Assembly (NCBI GenBank): GCA_947462335.1
Contig: OX381720.1
Coordinates: 503,501 to 567,500, forward strand
Reading direction: 5' to 3'
From: Harmothoe impar
Taxonomy: Eukaryota; Annelida; Polychaeta; Phyllodocida; Polynoidae
Length of the DNA stretch: 64,000 nt
Below are positions 8,437 through 23,400 of the stretch, one piece after another. Under the pieces are notes generated by a model, which was not told where the DNA came from, searched no databases, and worked only from the letters and a program-made list of their open reading frames with translations. Position 1 is the first letter of the stretch; every line of letters begins with the position of its first letter. Made by a program: the position numbers and the translations under genes.

Positions 8437-11400
8437 CTTGTAGTAAGAGACCAACTACAGAACTATAGACTTTTAGTCTGGTGGGTACTTCTGGTCGGCC
8501 TGGTTGCTATGACAGAGTATTTTAGAACACTTTACTTTCCTTTTTTTCTGATGAACATCAGTTCAGATATCTTATGTCTTACATGATGAATGTGTATCTT
8601 AATGATCTTTAGACCAAATATAGTTCAGGTTACTATAACAAGTAAAACCACATTGCAACACATAATTATTTGCCTTGAATTCCTGCCTTTATTTCATGCC
8701 AATGCTGATGTTGGGTACATTTTCTCAGCCTCACCCAGCGGGATGTGACCAGGTCACTGAGGGAGTCATGCATCCAGTCCTAGTGGGAGGGTGTGGTTTT
8801 CTGCAAAAACTGCTGATGTTAGCATTTCCCGCTTGGTGTAACAAAGCTAAATACACCCACTGGTGCTCTGGAAGCTTCACGTTTCTTCGTGCAGCAAAAG
8901 TTATAGTTCCTGAAATGATAAATTATGGCAATATTTCATGATTGCTGGGTGTTAGCAATAAGTCCCAATTTATATCCTGGGCTAGCATCATTAAATGTTT
9001 TGAATGCAAACATGTATATATCTAGAAATGCATCTGCCTTGCAGGTTATTTGGCATTTTCAGGTATTACTTACACGCAGCATAAAGCGTTCAATTGTTGT
9101 GGGCTACACCCATTACAGTCCGAACAATTGCACATTGCATCATTGGTGTGTAAGGTGGTTAAACAAACCAAGGCAAGTAAGCACATTGTTCTGAAAAAAA
9201 GCACAAGTAATGTTGGACAAACAGTAGTTCATGTTGGAGGAGGCAAAACACAGACAAAAGTTTACTTAATATCTTAAAGCTGCATGGTACAGCATTTATG
9301 ACCTGACTGGGAGTCAAAATCATGATTGTGTCAAAAGGTTTAATTCAGCATAATTATTACACATTCAATTGTCATTCAACAATATAGTGTTCTAAACATC
9401 CATCCATATGGACCAACAAGGAAAATGGAACCTTTGTGCCGGATTGTTTGGTACAAACTTTGGCCAACAGGGGGCTCAATTTAGCCAAAAGGGTTCACAA
9501 TATTGCAAAAAAATGTATCAAGATCACTTTCCAATGCAGAATGCATCAGCCCTATTCACACACCAGAACTGCATAGCGACATATCAACCCTTGGGAAGGG
9601 AATTAACCCCTTATGGTCAACGAGAGGCATAAACATGGCAGTTTTATTGGTGTGAACAACTTCATCATCGAAAGATATTCACTGGTGCTCTGGAAGCTTC
9701 ACGTTTCTTCGTGCAGCAAAAGTTATAGTTCCTGAAATGATAAATTATGGCAATATTTCATGATTGCTGGGTGTTAGCAATAAGTCCCAATTTATATCCT
9801 GGGCTAGCATCATTAAATGTTTTGAATGCAAACATGTATATATCTAGAAATGCATCTGCCTTGCAGGTTATTTGGCATTTTCAGGTATTACTTACACGCA
9901 GCATAAAGCGTTCAATTGTTGTGGGCTACACCCATTACAGTCCACAGATCACTTTCCAATGTAGAATGCATCAGCCCTATTCACACACCAGAACTGCATA
10001 GCGACATTTCAACCCTTGGGAAGGGAATTAACCTCTTATGGTCAACAAGAGGCATGAACATGGCAGTTTTATTGGTGTGAACAACTTCATCCTTGAAAGA
10101 TATTCTGGAATTAATTGCTTTTTATGAAGGTTTAATTAATGATTGAAAGATACATGTCTTTTCTTCATTTTCCATACAAAAAAAACTTTATCATGAACAC
10201 AGCCATTTGAAAGACCTTCCCTTTCAGAAAATAAAATTATGAAATGCTTCAAATATGAAGAATGCATGCAATGTTACAGCCTCTAAAATTGGTAATGGGT
10301 TTCCCCGAGTGAAGGGTTTAATCAATTAAAACTGAACTTACCCTGCGTTCATCTTGGAGGTCCTTTCTGAAAGTCTGTCACTGTTTTGTAGTTTGCTGCT
10401 GTACACTGAAGTAGTGGTGTTGGAACTGTTTATAACCAAAAAAGCTGTGGTTGGAAACATGATATTGCCTCATAGAATGTGTTTTAACACATGGATTTCT
10501 GTGTAATGTGCCTGTCATGGGAACAGGAATGAGAAAGGAATAGCAGTATTAACTAGGTAACAACTGTGCACTTTGGAAACAATGTACCATATTGCAAATC
10601 ACACATAGAGAGTTCAATAAAGTTAGAAGTCCACCATTGCTTTGATTTTAGATTAATTTTAGAGTGAGCTTGTCAGAATCCTACCAGATGCAGAAAGATC
10701 CTTGGGCAGCACTAAACTTAACTTTCACCACTTTAGAATGGTTATGTCACCATTCAGGTTGATAATAATCTGCCGTGTTTTCACAGAGATTGCTATTCCG
10801 CCACCCCTATTCCCGCTTCAACTGGCCTGATTGTTAGTTATATTATTCATACTAATCAAAGTCATAACTGGTTCATTTCACACATTTGGGTGAGCTTGAA
10901 CGTCCCAACACTACATTCCTTATGACAAAGGTAGGTTCAATTTTACCACTCATTGGTTTTCCCAGGTTATGTGATCCCTATTGTCCCTTTTGACAGGCTT
11001 AGAGTGGATACAGGTCTGTGTATTTTCTACTCTCTAAATATTAGTGCACTTATTCCCTTTCAGGGAATATCTAATTTAGATTAGGAATGGCAATTTGTTA
11101 TAAGTAAAATTCCTTTCATTTCCATAAAATAATCTAAATGCCATGTTTGTGGTATTAGTCTGGGACCTACCTGCTACAAAGACCTGGATTTGAGTATAAA
11201 TGTGAGCAGTGGAGGACAAGGATAGTGTGGGGTGACCTGTTCAGTGAAGTATATGATGGACAGATGTGGGAGGAATTTGCTGATCCAAACAATTTTCTAA
11301 AACAATCCTAATAACTTTACATTGATGCTGAATGTAGATGGGTTTCAACCTTATAAACAGGTAAACAATTCCATGGGAGCAATCTGCCTTGTGGTTCTCA

Positions 11401-11646
11401 ACCTGCCTGTAGAATGTAGATTCAAACAAGAAAATGTGATCCTTGTTGGGTTAATGCCAAAGTTTTGAAAAAGAACCACGGACAAATACATTCCTGGAAC
11501 CACTTGTTGACAGATTGCTACAAGCATGGTATGATGGATTCAGACTTTTAAGCTATAGCTCTCAGAGTGTACCTAAGCTGGTCAGGCTTGCTTTGATTTG
11601 TTGCGGCTGTTATGTACCTGTCCAGGTCTAGGCAGCTATATGACAG

Positions 11647-14600
11647 GCTCCTAGGCAGGCTCAGCCGGTGGCCCCAGTACGATCGGCCAGACCACCGCGG
11701 TATGATATGCCCTTTTTTTTCAGGGCACAATCAGACCAAAGGGTCGCTGGAGGCGAACCTACTGTTGCGCCAAGTACATCTTCAGGTGGAGGCTAGTGTG
11801 GTTTGCACCACACAGGCCCCTCCTGAGGGAAGTTCTGATGGGGAGGAAAAGCCATCTGGTGGTGTCCCTATGGACACCTAAGGATTGGTGCCCTGTCAGG
11901 CCCTCTGGGATGCACCGTTCTGCCCCTCCGAGGTAAAACTAAACTGACGCCGCTACACGCCCCTGGACCAACCAAAGCAGACCGACGGTGCTGTCGTGAC
12001 TTACCGAGTCGCTACTGCTACCAAACCGGAAGCAGCCTGATGTCTTCAACCGTGGTTTAAACCTGAGCCACAACCGTCTGTTCTCAAAGATTCTACTGCC
12101 CGCCAGGGCGTCTGATCCTGAGGTCACTCTATACTAGTTTGACCTATGAACTAAACCGTGGATCTCCCTCCTGTGATAACTATATATATGGAGGCACGGA
12201 CCAACCTTTTTATATTCATATTTCACAAGAGATGGAAGCACTATACGGGTGCTGGACTCTATCCATCTCTACCGCCATGAACTGCTAGGTACTGGAGAGT
12301 GACCCTAATAAGGATGACGATTTATCCAATCTTATTTAGGATATGTATTTATGGATTTTATATATAAACTCTTCTTCGCCAAAGGAAGTGGGAACTGCTA
12401 TAGTTCATTATTTATATATATAAGGACACAAACTCCACACAGATTTGACCATTGCTGAACGTAGTAGGTGATGTGTTGAGTTTCCAAGGTGGTTATTGGT
12501 GCCTTGTGATATTAACTGATACTAGTCAAGGACTATCAGTTGGACAGTTTTTATATCATGTGCCTACGGGACTATGGTTTGATACCAGAGACTATACTTT
12601 TGATATAAACTGTTATGTGCATGTTAACTTGTGTGTTCATGTATGTACGCCTGTTTTAACTATGAGTAGAAATGTTACTTGTTTATGAATAGATATACAT
12701 GGTATATAATGTATCCAAGAGGTATTATTATCATAAAACCAACCCTGCCTACATTCTTGAGGGGGGTAGTGTGACGGGTTGACTATGAGTCTAACTGTTA
12801 TCGTGGTATATCTTTTAAATGTTGTTATGATGTAAAACGACACGGTTCTACTGTTATACTTATATGGTTTATTCATCTAACAAGTATCGTCGGTTCGTTA
12901 CATATACCTAGTTGGGTTGTATACGGTAGTGTACCGGTACTACCCTCGGTTCTATTCGGTAGTATTTACATAAGCATGTTACATAACTATACCTACTAGG
13001 TGGCGCTGCTGGTACGGTCACGTGGCCTATGCAACAGTGTATATAAGGTGACTACTTCCCCATTGGAAGTCAGTCAGGTTTGCGACTGTCCAGGCAAGAC
13101 CACCCTGTGCTCCGGGCTTAACACAACGCTGTGGGGTTACTTCCCTGTAATATGATCTGATCTGATCCCTGTATATCTGATGGTTATACTGCTGCTATAA
13201 TACTCAAGACTTTCCTTTGTAATAAAGTTGGCGTATATTAAAGTCTAATTTACCTTGTCTGGTTTTTGATCTCATGCGTTACACTTGTAGTAAGAGACCA
13301 ACTACAGAACTATAGACTTTTAGTCTGGTGGGTACTTCTGGTCGGCCTGGTTGCTATGACAGAGTATTTTAGAACACTTTACTTTCCTTTTTTTCTGATG
13401 AACATCAGTTCAGATATCTTATGTCTTACATGATGAATGTGTATCTTAATGATCTTTAGACCAAATATAGTTCAGATTACTATAACAAGTAAAACCACAT
13501 TGCAACACATAATTATTTGCCTTGAATTCCTGCCTTTATTTCATGCCAATGCTGATGTTGGGTACATTTTCTCAGCCTTACCCAGCGGGATGTGACCAGG
13601 TCACTGAGGGAGTCATGCATCCAGTCCTAGTGGGAGGGTGTGGTTTTCTGCAAAAACTGCTGATGTTAGCATTTCCCGCTTGGTGTAACAAAGCTAAATA
13701 CACCCACTGCTGCTCTGGAAGCTTCACGTTTCTTCGTGCAGCAAAAGTTATAGTTCCTGAAATGATAAATTATGGCAATATTTCATGATTGCTGGGTGTT
13801 AGCAATAAGTCCCAATTTATATCCTGGGCTAGCATCATTAAATGTTTTGAATGCAAACATGTATATATCTAGAAATGCATCTACCTTGCAGGTTATTTGG
13901 CATTTTCAGGTATTACTTACACGCAGCATAAAGCGTTCAATTGTTGTGAGCTACACCCATTACATTCCGAACAATTGCACATTGCATCACTGGTGTGTAA
14001 GGTGGTTAAACAAACCAAGGCAAGTAAGCACATTGTTCTGAAAAAAAGCACAAGTAATGTTGGACAAACAGTAGTTCATGTTGGAGGAGGCAAAACACAG
14101 ACAAAAGTTTACTTAATATCTTAAAGCTGCATGGTACAGCATTTATGACCTGACTGGGAGTCAAAATCATGATTGTGTCAAAAGGTTTAATTCAGCATAA
14201 TTATTACACATTCAATTGTCATTCAACAATATAGTGTTCTAAACATCCATCCATATGGACCAACAAGGAAAATGGAACCTTTGTGCCGGATTGTTTGGTA
14301 CAAACTTTGGCCAACAGGGGGCTCAATTTAGCCAAAAGGGTTCACAATATTGCAAAAAAATGTATCAAGATCACTTTCCAATGCAGAATGCATCAGCCCT
14401 ATTCACACACCAGAACTGCATACCCTTGGGAAGGGAATTAACCCCTTATGGTCAACGAGAGGCATGAACATGGCAGTTTTATTGGTGTGAACAACTTCAT
14501 CATTGAAAGATATTCTGGAATTAATTGCTTTTCATGAAGGTTTAATTAATGATTGAAAGATACATGTCTTTTTTTCATTTTCCATACAAAAAAAACTTTA

Positions 14601-16042
14601 TCATGAACACAGCCATTTGAAAGACCTTCCCTTTCAGAAAATAAAATTATGAAATGCTTCAAATATGAAGAATGCATGCAATGTTACAGCCTCTAAAATT
14701 GGTAATGGGTTTCCCCGAGTGAAGGGTTTAATCAATTAAAACTGAACTTACCCTGCGTCCATCTTGGAGGTCCTTTCTGAAAGTCTGTCACTGTTTTGTA
14801 GTTTGCTGCTGTACACTGAAGTAGTGGTGTTGGAACTGTTTATAACCAAAAAAGCTGTGGTTGGAAACATGATATTGCCTCATAGAATGTGTTTTAACAC
14901 ATGGATTTCTGTGTAATGTGCCTGTCATGGGAACAGGAATGATAAAGGAATAGCAGTAATAACTAGGTAACAACTGTGCACCTTGGAAACAATGTACGAT
15001 ATTGCAAATCACACATAGAGAGTTCAATAAAGTTAGAAGTCCACCATTGCTTTGATTTAGATTAATTTTAGAGTGAGCTTGTCAGAATCCTACCAGATGC
15101 AGAAAGACTAAACTTAACTTTCACCACTTTAGAATGGTTATGTCACCATTCAGGTTGATAATAATCTGCCGTGTTTTCACAGAGATTGCTATTCCGCCAC
15201 CCCTATTCCCGCTTCAACTGGCCTGATTGTTAGTTATATTATTCATACTAATCAAAGTCATAACTGGTTCATTTCACACATTTGGGTGAGCTTGAACGTC
15301 CCAACACTACATTCCTTATGACAAAGGTAGGTTCAATTTTACCACTCATTGGTTTTCCCAGGTTATGTGATCCCTATTGTCCCTTTTGACAGGCTTAGAG
15401 TGGATACAGGTCTGTGTATTTTCTACTCTCTAAATATTAGTGCACTTATTCCCTTTCAGGGAATATCTAATTTAGATTAGGAATGGCAATTTGTTATAAG
15501 TAAAATTCCTTTCATTTCCATAAAATAATCTAAATGCCATGTTTGTGGTATTAGTCTGGGACCTACCTGCTACAAAGACCTGGATTTGAGTATAAATGTG
15601 AGCAGTGGAGGACAAGGATAGTGTGGGGTGACCTGTTCAGTGAAGTATATGATGGACAGATGTGGGAGGAATTTGCTGATCCAAACAATTTTCTAAAACA
15701 ATCCTAATAACTTTACATTGATGCTGAATGTAGATGGGTTTCAACCTTATAAACAGGTAAACAATTCCATGGGAGCAATCTGCCTTGTGGTTCTCAACCT
15801 GCCTGTAGAATGTAGATTCAAACAAGAAAATGTGATCCTTGTTGGGTTAATGCCAAAGTTTTGAAAAAGAACCACGGACAAATACATTCCTGGAACCACT
15901 TGTTGACAGATTGCTACAAGCATGGTATGATGGATTCAGACTTTTAAGCTATAGCTCTCAGAGTGTACCTAAGCTGGTCAGGCTTGCTTTGATTTGTTGC
16001 GGCTGTTATGTACCTGTCCAGGTCTAGGCAGCTATATGACAG
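11647..16042 (+). repeat. Array unit 2 (4,396 bp)
   Basis: Internal fragment 11647-12769, LTR 12770-13283, flank 13284-16042. It shares with unit 3 the variant CAGCCTTACCC (near 13575), where other units have CAGCCTCACCC. No coding sequence is supported. Confidence 0.93.
12770..13283 (+). mobile_element. LTR, copy 2
   Basis: TGTGACGGG...GCGTTACA, 514 bp, preceded by the polypurine tract. The CTCF-like motif is at 12993-13007. Confidence 0.85.
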
Positions 16043-19000
16043 GCTCCTAGGCAGGCTCAGCCGGTGGCCCCAGTACGATCGGCCAGACCACCGCGGTATG
16101 ATATGCCCTTTTTTTTCAGGGCACAATCAGACCAAAGGGTCGCTGGAGGCGAACCTACTGTTGCGCCAAGTACATCTTCAGGTGGAGGCTAGTGTGGTTT
16201 GCACCACACAGGCCCCTCCTGAGGGAAGTTCTGATGGGGAGGAAAAGCCATCTGGTGGTGTCCCTATGGACACCTAAGGATTGGTGCCCTGTCAGGCCCT
16301 CTGGGATGCACCGTTCTGCCCCTCCGAGGTAAAACTAAACTGACGCCGCTACACGCCCCTGGACCAACCAAAGCAGACCGACGGTGCTGTCGTGACTTAC
16401 CGAGTCGCTACTGCTACCAAACCGGAAGCAGCCTGATGTCTTCAACCGTGGTTTAAACCTGAGCCACAACCGTCTGTTCTCAAAGATTCTACTGCCCGCC
16501 AGGGCGTCTGATCCTGAGGTCACTCTATACTAGTTTGACCTATGAACTAAACCGTGGATCTCCCTCCTGTGATAACTATATATATGGAGGCACGGACCAA
16601 CCTTTTTATATTCATATTTCACAAGAGATGGAAGCACTATACGGGTGCTGGACTCTATCCATCTCTACCGCCATGAACTGCTAGGTACTGGAGAGTGACC
16701 CTAATAAGGATGACGATTTATCCAATCTTATTTAGGATATGTATTTATGGATTTTATATATAAACTCTTCTTCGCCAAAGGAAGTGGGAACTGCTATAGT
16801 TCATTATTTATATATATAAGGACACAAACTCCACACAGATTTGACCATTGCTGAACGTAGTAGGTGATGTGTTGAGTTTCCAAGGTGGTTATTGGTGCCT
16901 TGTGATATTAACTGATACTAGTCAAGGACTATCAGTTGGACAGTTTTTATATCATGTGCCTACGGGACTATGGTTTGATACCAGAGACTATACTTTTGAT
17001 ATAAACTGTTATGTGCATGTTAACTTGTGTGTTCATGTATGTACGCCTGTTTTAACTATGAGTAGAAATGTTACTTGTTTATGAATAGATATACATGGTA
17101 TATAATGTATCCAAGAGGTATTATTATCATAAAACCAACCCTGCCTACATTCTTGAGGGGGGTAGTGTGACGGGTTGACTATGAGTCTAACTGTTATCGT
17201 GGTATATCTTTTAAATGTTGTTATGATGTAAAACGACACGGTTCTACTGTTATACTTATATGGTTTATTCATCTAACAAGTATCGTCGGTTCGTTACATA
17301 TACCTAGTTGGGTTGTATACGGTAGTGTACCGGTACTACCCTCGGTTCTATTCGGTAGTATTTACATAAGCATGTTACATAACTATACCTACTAGGTGGC
17401 GCTGCTGGTACGGTCACGTGGCCTATGCAACAGTGTATATAAGGTGACTACTTCCCCATTGGAAGTCAGTCAGGTTTGCGACTGTCCAGGCAAGACCACC
17501 CTGTGCTCCGGGCTTAACACAACGCTGTGGGGTTACTTCCCTGTAATATGATCTGATCTGATCCCTGTATATCTGATGGTTATACTGCTGCTATAATACT
17601 CAAGACTTTCCTTTGTAATAAAGTTGGCGTATATTAAAGTCTAATTTACCTTGTCTGGTTTTTGATCTCATGCGTTACACTTGTAGTAAGAGACCAACTA
17701 CAGAACTATAGACTTTTAGTCTGGTGGGTACTTCTGGTCGGCCTGGTTGCTATGACAGAGTATTTTAGAACACTTTACTTTCCTTTTTTTCTGATGAACA
17801 TCAGTTCAGATATCTTATGTCTTACATGATGAATGTGTATCTTAATGATCTTTAGACCAAATATAGTTCAGATTACTATAACAAGTAAAACCACATTGCA
17901 ACACAAAATTATTTGCCTTGAATTCCTGCCTTTATTTCATGCCAATGCTGATGTTGGGTACATTTTCTCAGCCTTACCCAGCGGGATGTGACCAGGTCAC
18001 TGAGGGAGTCATGCATCCAGTCCTAGTGGGAGGGTGTGGTTTTCTGCAAAAACTGCTGATGTTAGCATTTCCCGCTTGGTGTAACAAAGCTAAATACACC
18101 CACTGCTGCTCTGGAAGCTTCACGTTTCTTCGTGCAGCAAAAGTTATAGTTCCTGAAATGATAAATTATGGCAATATTTCATGATTGCTGGGTGTTAGCA
18201 ATAAGTCCCAATTTATATCCTGGGCTAGCATCATTAAATGTTTTGAATGCAAACATGTATATATCTAGAAATGCATCTGCCTTGCAGGTTATTTGGCATT
18301 TTCAGGTATTACTTACACGCAGCATAAAGCGTTCAATTGTTGTGAGCTACACCCATTACATTCCGAACAATTGCACATTGCATCACTGGTGTGTAAGGTG
18401 GTTAAACAAACCAAGGCAAGTAAGCACATTGTTCTGAAAAAAAGCACAAGTAATGTTGGACAAACAGTAGTTCATGTTGGAGGAGGCAAAACACAGACAA
18501 AAGTTTACTTAATATCTTAAAGCTGCATGGTACAGCATTTATGACCTGACTGGGAGTCAAAATCATGATTGTGTCAAAAGGTTTAATTCAGCATAATTAT
18601 TACACATTCAATTGTCATTCAACAATATAGTGTTCTAAACATCCATCCATATGGACCAACAAGGAAAATGGAACCTTTGTGCCGGATTGTTTGGTACAAA
18701 CTTTGGCCAACAGGGGGCTCAATTTAGCCAAAAGGGTTCACAATATTGCAAAAAAATGTATCAAGATCACTTTCCAATGCAGAATGCATCAGCCCTATTC
18801 ACACACCAGAACTGCATACCCTTGGGAAGGGAATTAACCCCTTATGGTCAACGAGAGGCATGAACATGGCAGTTTTATTGGTGTGAACAACTTCATCATT
18901 GAAAGATATTCTGGAATTAATTGCTTTTCATGAAGGTTTAATTAATGATTGAAAGATACATGTCTTTTTTTCATTTTCCATACAAAAAAAACTTTATCAT

Positions 19001-20439
19001 GAACACAGCCATTTGAAAGACCTTCCCTTTCAGAAAATAAAATTATGAAATGCTTCAAATATGAAGAATGCATGCAATGTTACAGCCTCTAAAATTGGTA
19101 ATGGGTTTCCCCGAGTGAAGGGTTTAATCAATTAAAACTGAACTTACCCTGCGTTCATCTTGGAGGTCCTTTCTGAAAGTCTGTCACTGTTTTGTAGTTT
19201 GCTGCTGTACACTGAAGTAGTGGTGTTGGAACTGTTTATAACCAAAAAAGCTGTGGTTGGAAACATGATATTGCCTCATAGAATGTGTTTTAACACATGG
19301 ATTTCTGTGTAATGTGCCTGTCATGGGAACAGGAATGATAAAGGAATAGCAGTAATAACTAGGTAACAACTGTGCACCTTGGAAACAATGTACCATATTG
19401 CAAATCACACATAGAGAGTTCAATAAAGTTAGAAGTCCACCATTGCTTTGATTTTAGATTAATTTTAGAGTGAGCTTGTCAGAATCCTACCAGATGCAGA
19501 AAGACTAAACTTAACTTTCACCACTTTAGAATGGTTATGTCACCATTCAGGTTGATAATAATCTGCCGTGTTTTCACAGATATTGCTATTCCGCCACCCC
19601 TATTCCCGCTTCAACTGGCCTGATTGTTAGTTATATTATTCATACTAATCAAAGTCATAACTGGTTCATTTCACACATTTGGGTGAGCTTGAACGTCCCA
19701 ACACTACATTCCTTATGACAAAGGTAGGTTCAATTTTACCACTCATTGGTTTTCCCAGGTTATGTGATCCCTATTGTCCCTTTTGACAGGCTTAGAGTGG
19801 ATACAGGTCTGTGTATTTTCTACTCTCTAAATATTAGTGCACTTATTCCCTTTCAGGGAATATCTAATTTAGATTAGGAATGGCAATTTGTTATAAGTAA
19901 AATTCCTTTCATTTCCATAAAATAATCTAAATGCCATGTTTGTGGTATTAGTCTGGGACCTACCTGCTACAAAGACCTGGATTTGAGTATAAATGTGAGC
20001 AGTGGAGGACAAGGATAGTGTGGGGTGACCTGTTCAGTGAAGTATATGATGGACAGATGTGGGAGGAATTTGCTGATCCAAACAATTTTCTAAAACAATC
20101 CTAATAACTTTACATTGATGCTGAATGTAGATGGGTTTCAACCTTATAAACAGGTAAATAATTCCATGGGAGCAATCTGCCTTGTGGTTCTCAACCTGCC
20201 TGTAGAATGTAGATTCAAACAAGAAAATGTGATCCTTGTTGGGTTAATGCCAAAGTTTTGAAAAAGAACCACGGACAAATACATTCCTGGAACCACTTGT
20301 TGACAGATTGCTACAAGCATGGTATGATGGATTCAGACTTTTAAGCTATAGCTCTCAGAGTGTACCTAAGCTGGTCAGGCTTGCTTTGATTTGTTGCGGC
20401 TGTTATGTACCTGTCCAGGTCTAGGCAGCTATATGACAG
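16043..20439 (+). repeat. Array unit 3 (4,397 bp)
   Basis: LTR 17166-17679. It is nearly identical to unit 2. Private changes include CACAAAATT near 17904 and ACAGATATTGC near 19576. No coding sequence is supported. Confidence 0.93.
17166..17679 (+). mobile_element. LTR, copy 3
   Basis: 514 bp with the same ends and the same TATA and AATAAA positions as copy 1. The CTCF-like motif is at 17389-17403. Confidence 0.85.
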
Positions 20440-23400
20440 GCTCCTAGGCAGGCTCAGCCGGTGGCCCCAGTACGATCGGCCAGACCACCGCGGTATGATA
20501 TGCCCTTTTTTTTCAGGGCACAATCAGACCAAAGGGTCGCTGGAGGCGAACCTACTGTTGCGCCAAGTACATCTTCAGGTGGAGGCTAGTGTGGTTTGCA
20601 CCACACAGGCCCCTCCTGAGGGAAGTTCTGATGGGGAGGAAAAGCCATCTGGTGGTGTCCCTATGGACACCTAAGGATTGGTGCCCTGTCAGGCCCTCTG
20701 GGATGCACCGTTCTGCCCCTCCGAGGTAAAACTAAACTGACGCCGCTACACGCCCCTGGACCAACCGAAGCAGACCGACGGTGCTGTCGTGACTTACCGA
20801 GTCGCTACTGCTACCAAACCGGAAGCAGCCTGATGTCTTCAACCGTGGTTTAAACCTAAGCCACAACCGTCTGTTCTCAAAGATTCTACTGCCCGCCAGG
20901 GCGTCTGATCCTGAGGTCACTCTATACTAGTTTGACCTATGAACTAAACCATGGATCTCCCTCCTGTGATAACTATATATATGGAGGCACGGACCAACCT
21001 TTTTATATTCATATTTCACAAGAGATGGAAGCACTATACGGGTGCTGGACTCTATCCATCTCTACCGCCATGAACTGCTAGGTACTGGAGAGTGACCCTA
21101 ATAAGGATGACGATTTATCCAATCTTATTTAGGATATGCATTTATGGATTTTATATATAAACTCTTCTTCGCCAAAGGAAGTGGGAACTGCTATAGTTCA
21201 TTATTTATATATATAAGGACACAAACTCCACACAGATTTGACCATTGCTGAACGTAGTAGGTGATGTGTTGAGTTTCCAAGGTGGTTATTGGTGCCTTGT
21301 GATATTAACTGATACTAGTCAAGGACTATCAGTTGGACAGTTTTTATATCATGTGCCTACGGGACTATGGTTTGATACCAGAGACTATACTTTTGATATA
21401 AACTGTTATGTGCATGTTAACTTGTGTGTTCATGTATGTACGCCTGTTTTAACTATGAGTAGAAATGTTACTTGTTTATGAATAGATATACATGGTATAT
21501 AATGTATCCAAGAGGTATTATTATCATAAAACCAACCCTGCCTACATTCTTGAGGGGGGTAGTGTGACGGGTTGACTATGAGTCTAACTGTTATCGTGGT
21601 ATATCTTTTAAATGTTGTTATGATGTAAAACGACACGGTTCTACTGTTATACTTATATGGTTTATTCATCTAACAAGTATCGTCGGTTCGTTACATATAC
21701 CTAGTTGGGTTGTATACGGTAGTGTACTGGTACTACCCTCGGTTCTATTCGGTAGTATTTACATAAGCATGTTACATAACTATACCTACTAGGTGGCGCT
21801 GCTGGTACGGTCACGTGGCCTATGCAACAGTGTATATAAGGTGACTACTTCCCCATTGGAAGTCAGTCAGGTTTGCGACTGTCCAGGCAAGACCACCCTG
21901 TGCTCCGGGCTTAACACTACGCTGTGGGGTTACTTCCCTGTAATATGATCTGATCTGATCCCTGTATATCTGATGGTTATACTGCTGCTATAATACTCAA
22001 GACTTTCCTTTGTAATAAAGTTGGCGTATATTAAAGTCTAATTTACCTTGTCTGGTTTTTGATCTCATGCGTTACACTTGTAGTAAGATACCAACTACAG
22101 AACTATAGACTTTTAGTCTGGTGGGTACTTCTGGTCGGCCTGGTTGCTATGACAGAGTATTTTAGAACACTTTACTTTCCTTTTTTTCTGATGAACATCA
22201 GTTCAGATATCTTATGTCTTACATGATGAATGTGTATCTTAATGATCTTTAGACCAAATATAGTTCAGATTACTATAACAAGTAAAACCACATTGCAACA
22301 CATAATTATTTGCCTTGAATTCCTGCCTTTATTTCATGCCAATGCTGATGTTGGGTACATTTTCTCAGCCTCACCCAGCGGGATGTGACCAGGTCACTGA
22401 GGGAGTCATGCATCCAGTCCTAGTGGGAGGGTGTGGTTTTCTGCAAAAACTGCTGATGTTAGCATTTCCCGCTTGGTGTAACAAAGCTAAATACACCCAC
22501 TGCTGCTCTGGAAGCTTCACGTTTCTTCGTGCAGCAAAAGTTATAGTTCCTGAAATGATAAATTATGGCAATATTTCATGATTGCTGGGTGTTAGCAATA
22601 AGTCCCAATTTATATCCTGGGCTAGCATCATTAAATGTTTTGAATGCAAACATGTATATATCTAGAAATGCATCTGCCTTGCAGGTTATTTGGCATTTTC
22701 AGGTATTACTTACACGCAGCATAAAGCGTTCAATTGTTGTGAGCTACACCCATTACATTCCGAACAATTGCACATTGCATCACTGGTGTGTAAGGTGGTT
22801 AAACAAACCAAGGCAAGTAAGCACATTGTTCTGAAAAAAAGCACAAGTAATGTTGGACAAACAGTAGTTCATGTTGGAGGAGGCAAAACACAGACAAAAG
22901 TTTACTTAATATCTTAAAGCTGCATGGTACAGCATTTATGACCTGACTGGGAGTCAAAATCATGATTGTGTCAAAAGGTTTAATTCAGCATAATTATTAC
23001 ACATTCAATTGTCATTCAACAATATAGTGTTCTAAACATCCATCCATATGGACCAACAAGGAAAATGGAACCTTTGTGCCGGATTGTTTGGTACAAACTT
23101 TGGCCAACAGGGGGCTCAATTTAGCCAAAGGGGTTCACAATATTGCAAAAAAATGTATCAAGATCACTTTCCAATGCAGAATGCATCAGCCCTATTCACA
23201 CACCAGAACTGCATACCCTTGGGAAGGGAATTAACCCCTTATGGTCAACGAGAGGCATGAACATGGCAGTTTTATTGGTGTGAACAACTTCATCATTGAA
23301 AGATATTCTGGAATTAATTGCTTTTCATGAAGGTTTAATTAATGATTGAAAGATACATGTCTTTTTTTCATTTTCCATACAAAAAAAACTTTATCATGAA

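Larger units (their letters stand above)
6943..11646 (+). repeat. Array unit 1 (rearranged, 4,704 bp)
   Basis: This is the founder-side unit, continuous with the complete upstream element. It lacks 143 bp near 7726. It carries about 424 bp extra at about 9680-10100, a repeat of 8862-9121 joined to a repeat of about 9518-9680, so a tandem duplication with an internal deletion. Short inserts lie near 9577 and 10690 (TCCTTGGGCAGCA). It has private variants such as GGGCTACACCC at about 9100 where later units read GAGCTACACCC. No gene is seen in the flank part 8437-11646. Confidence 0.9.
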
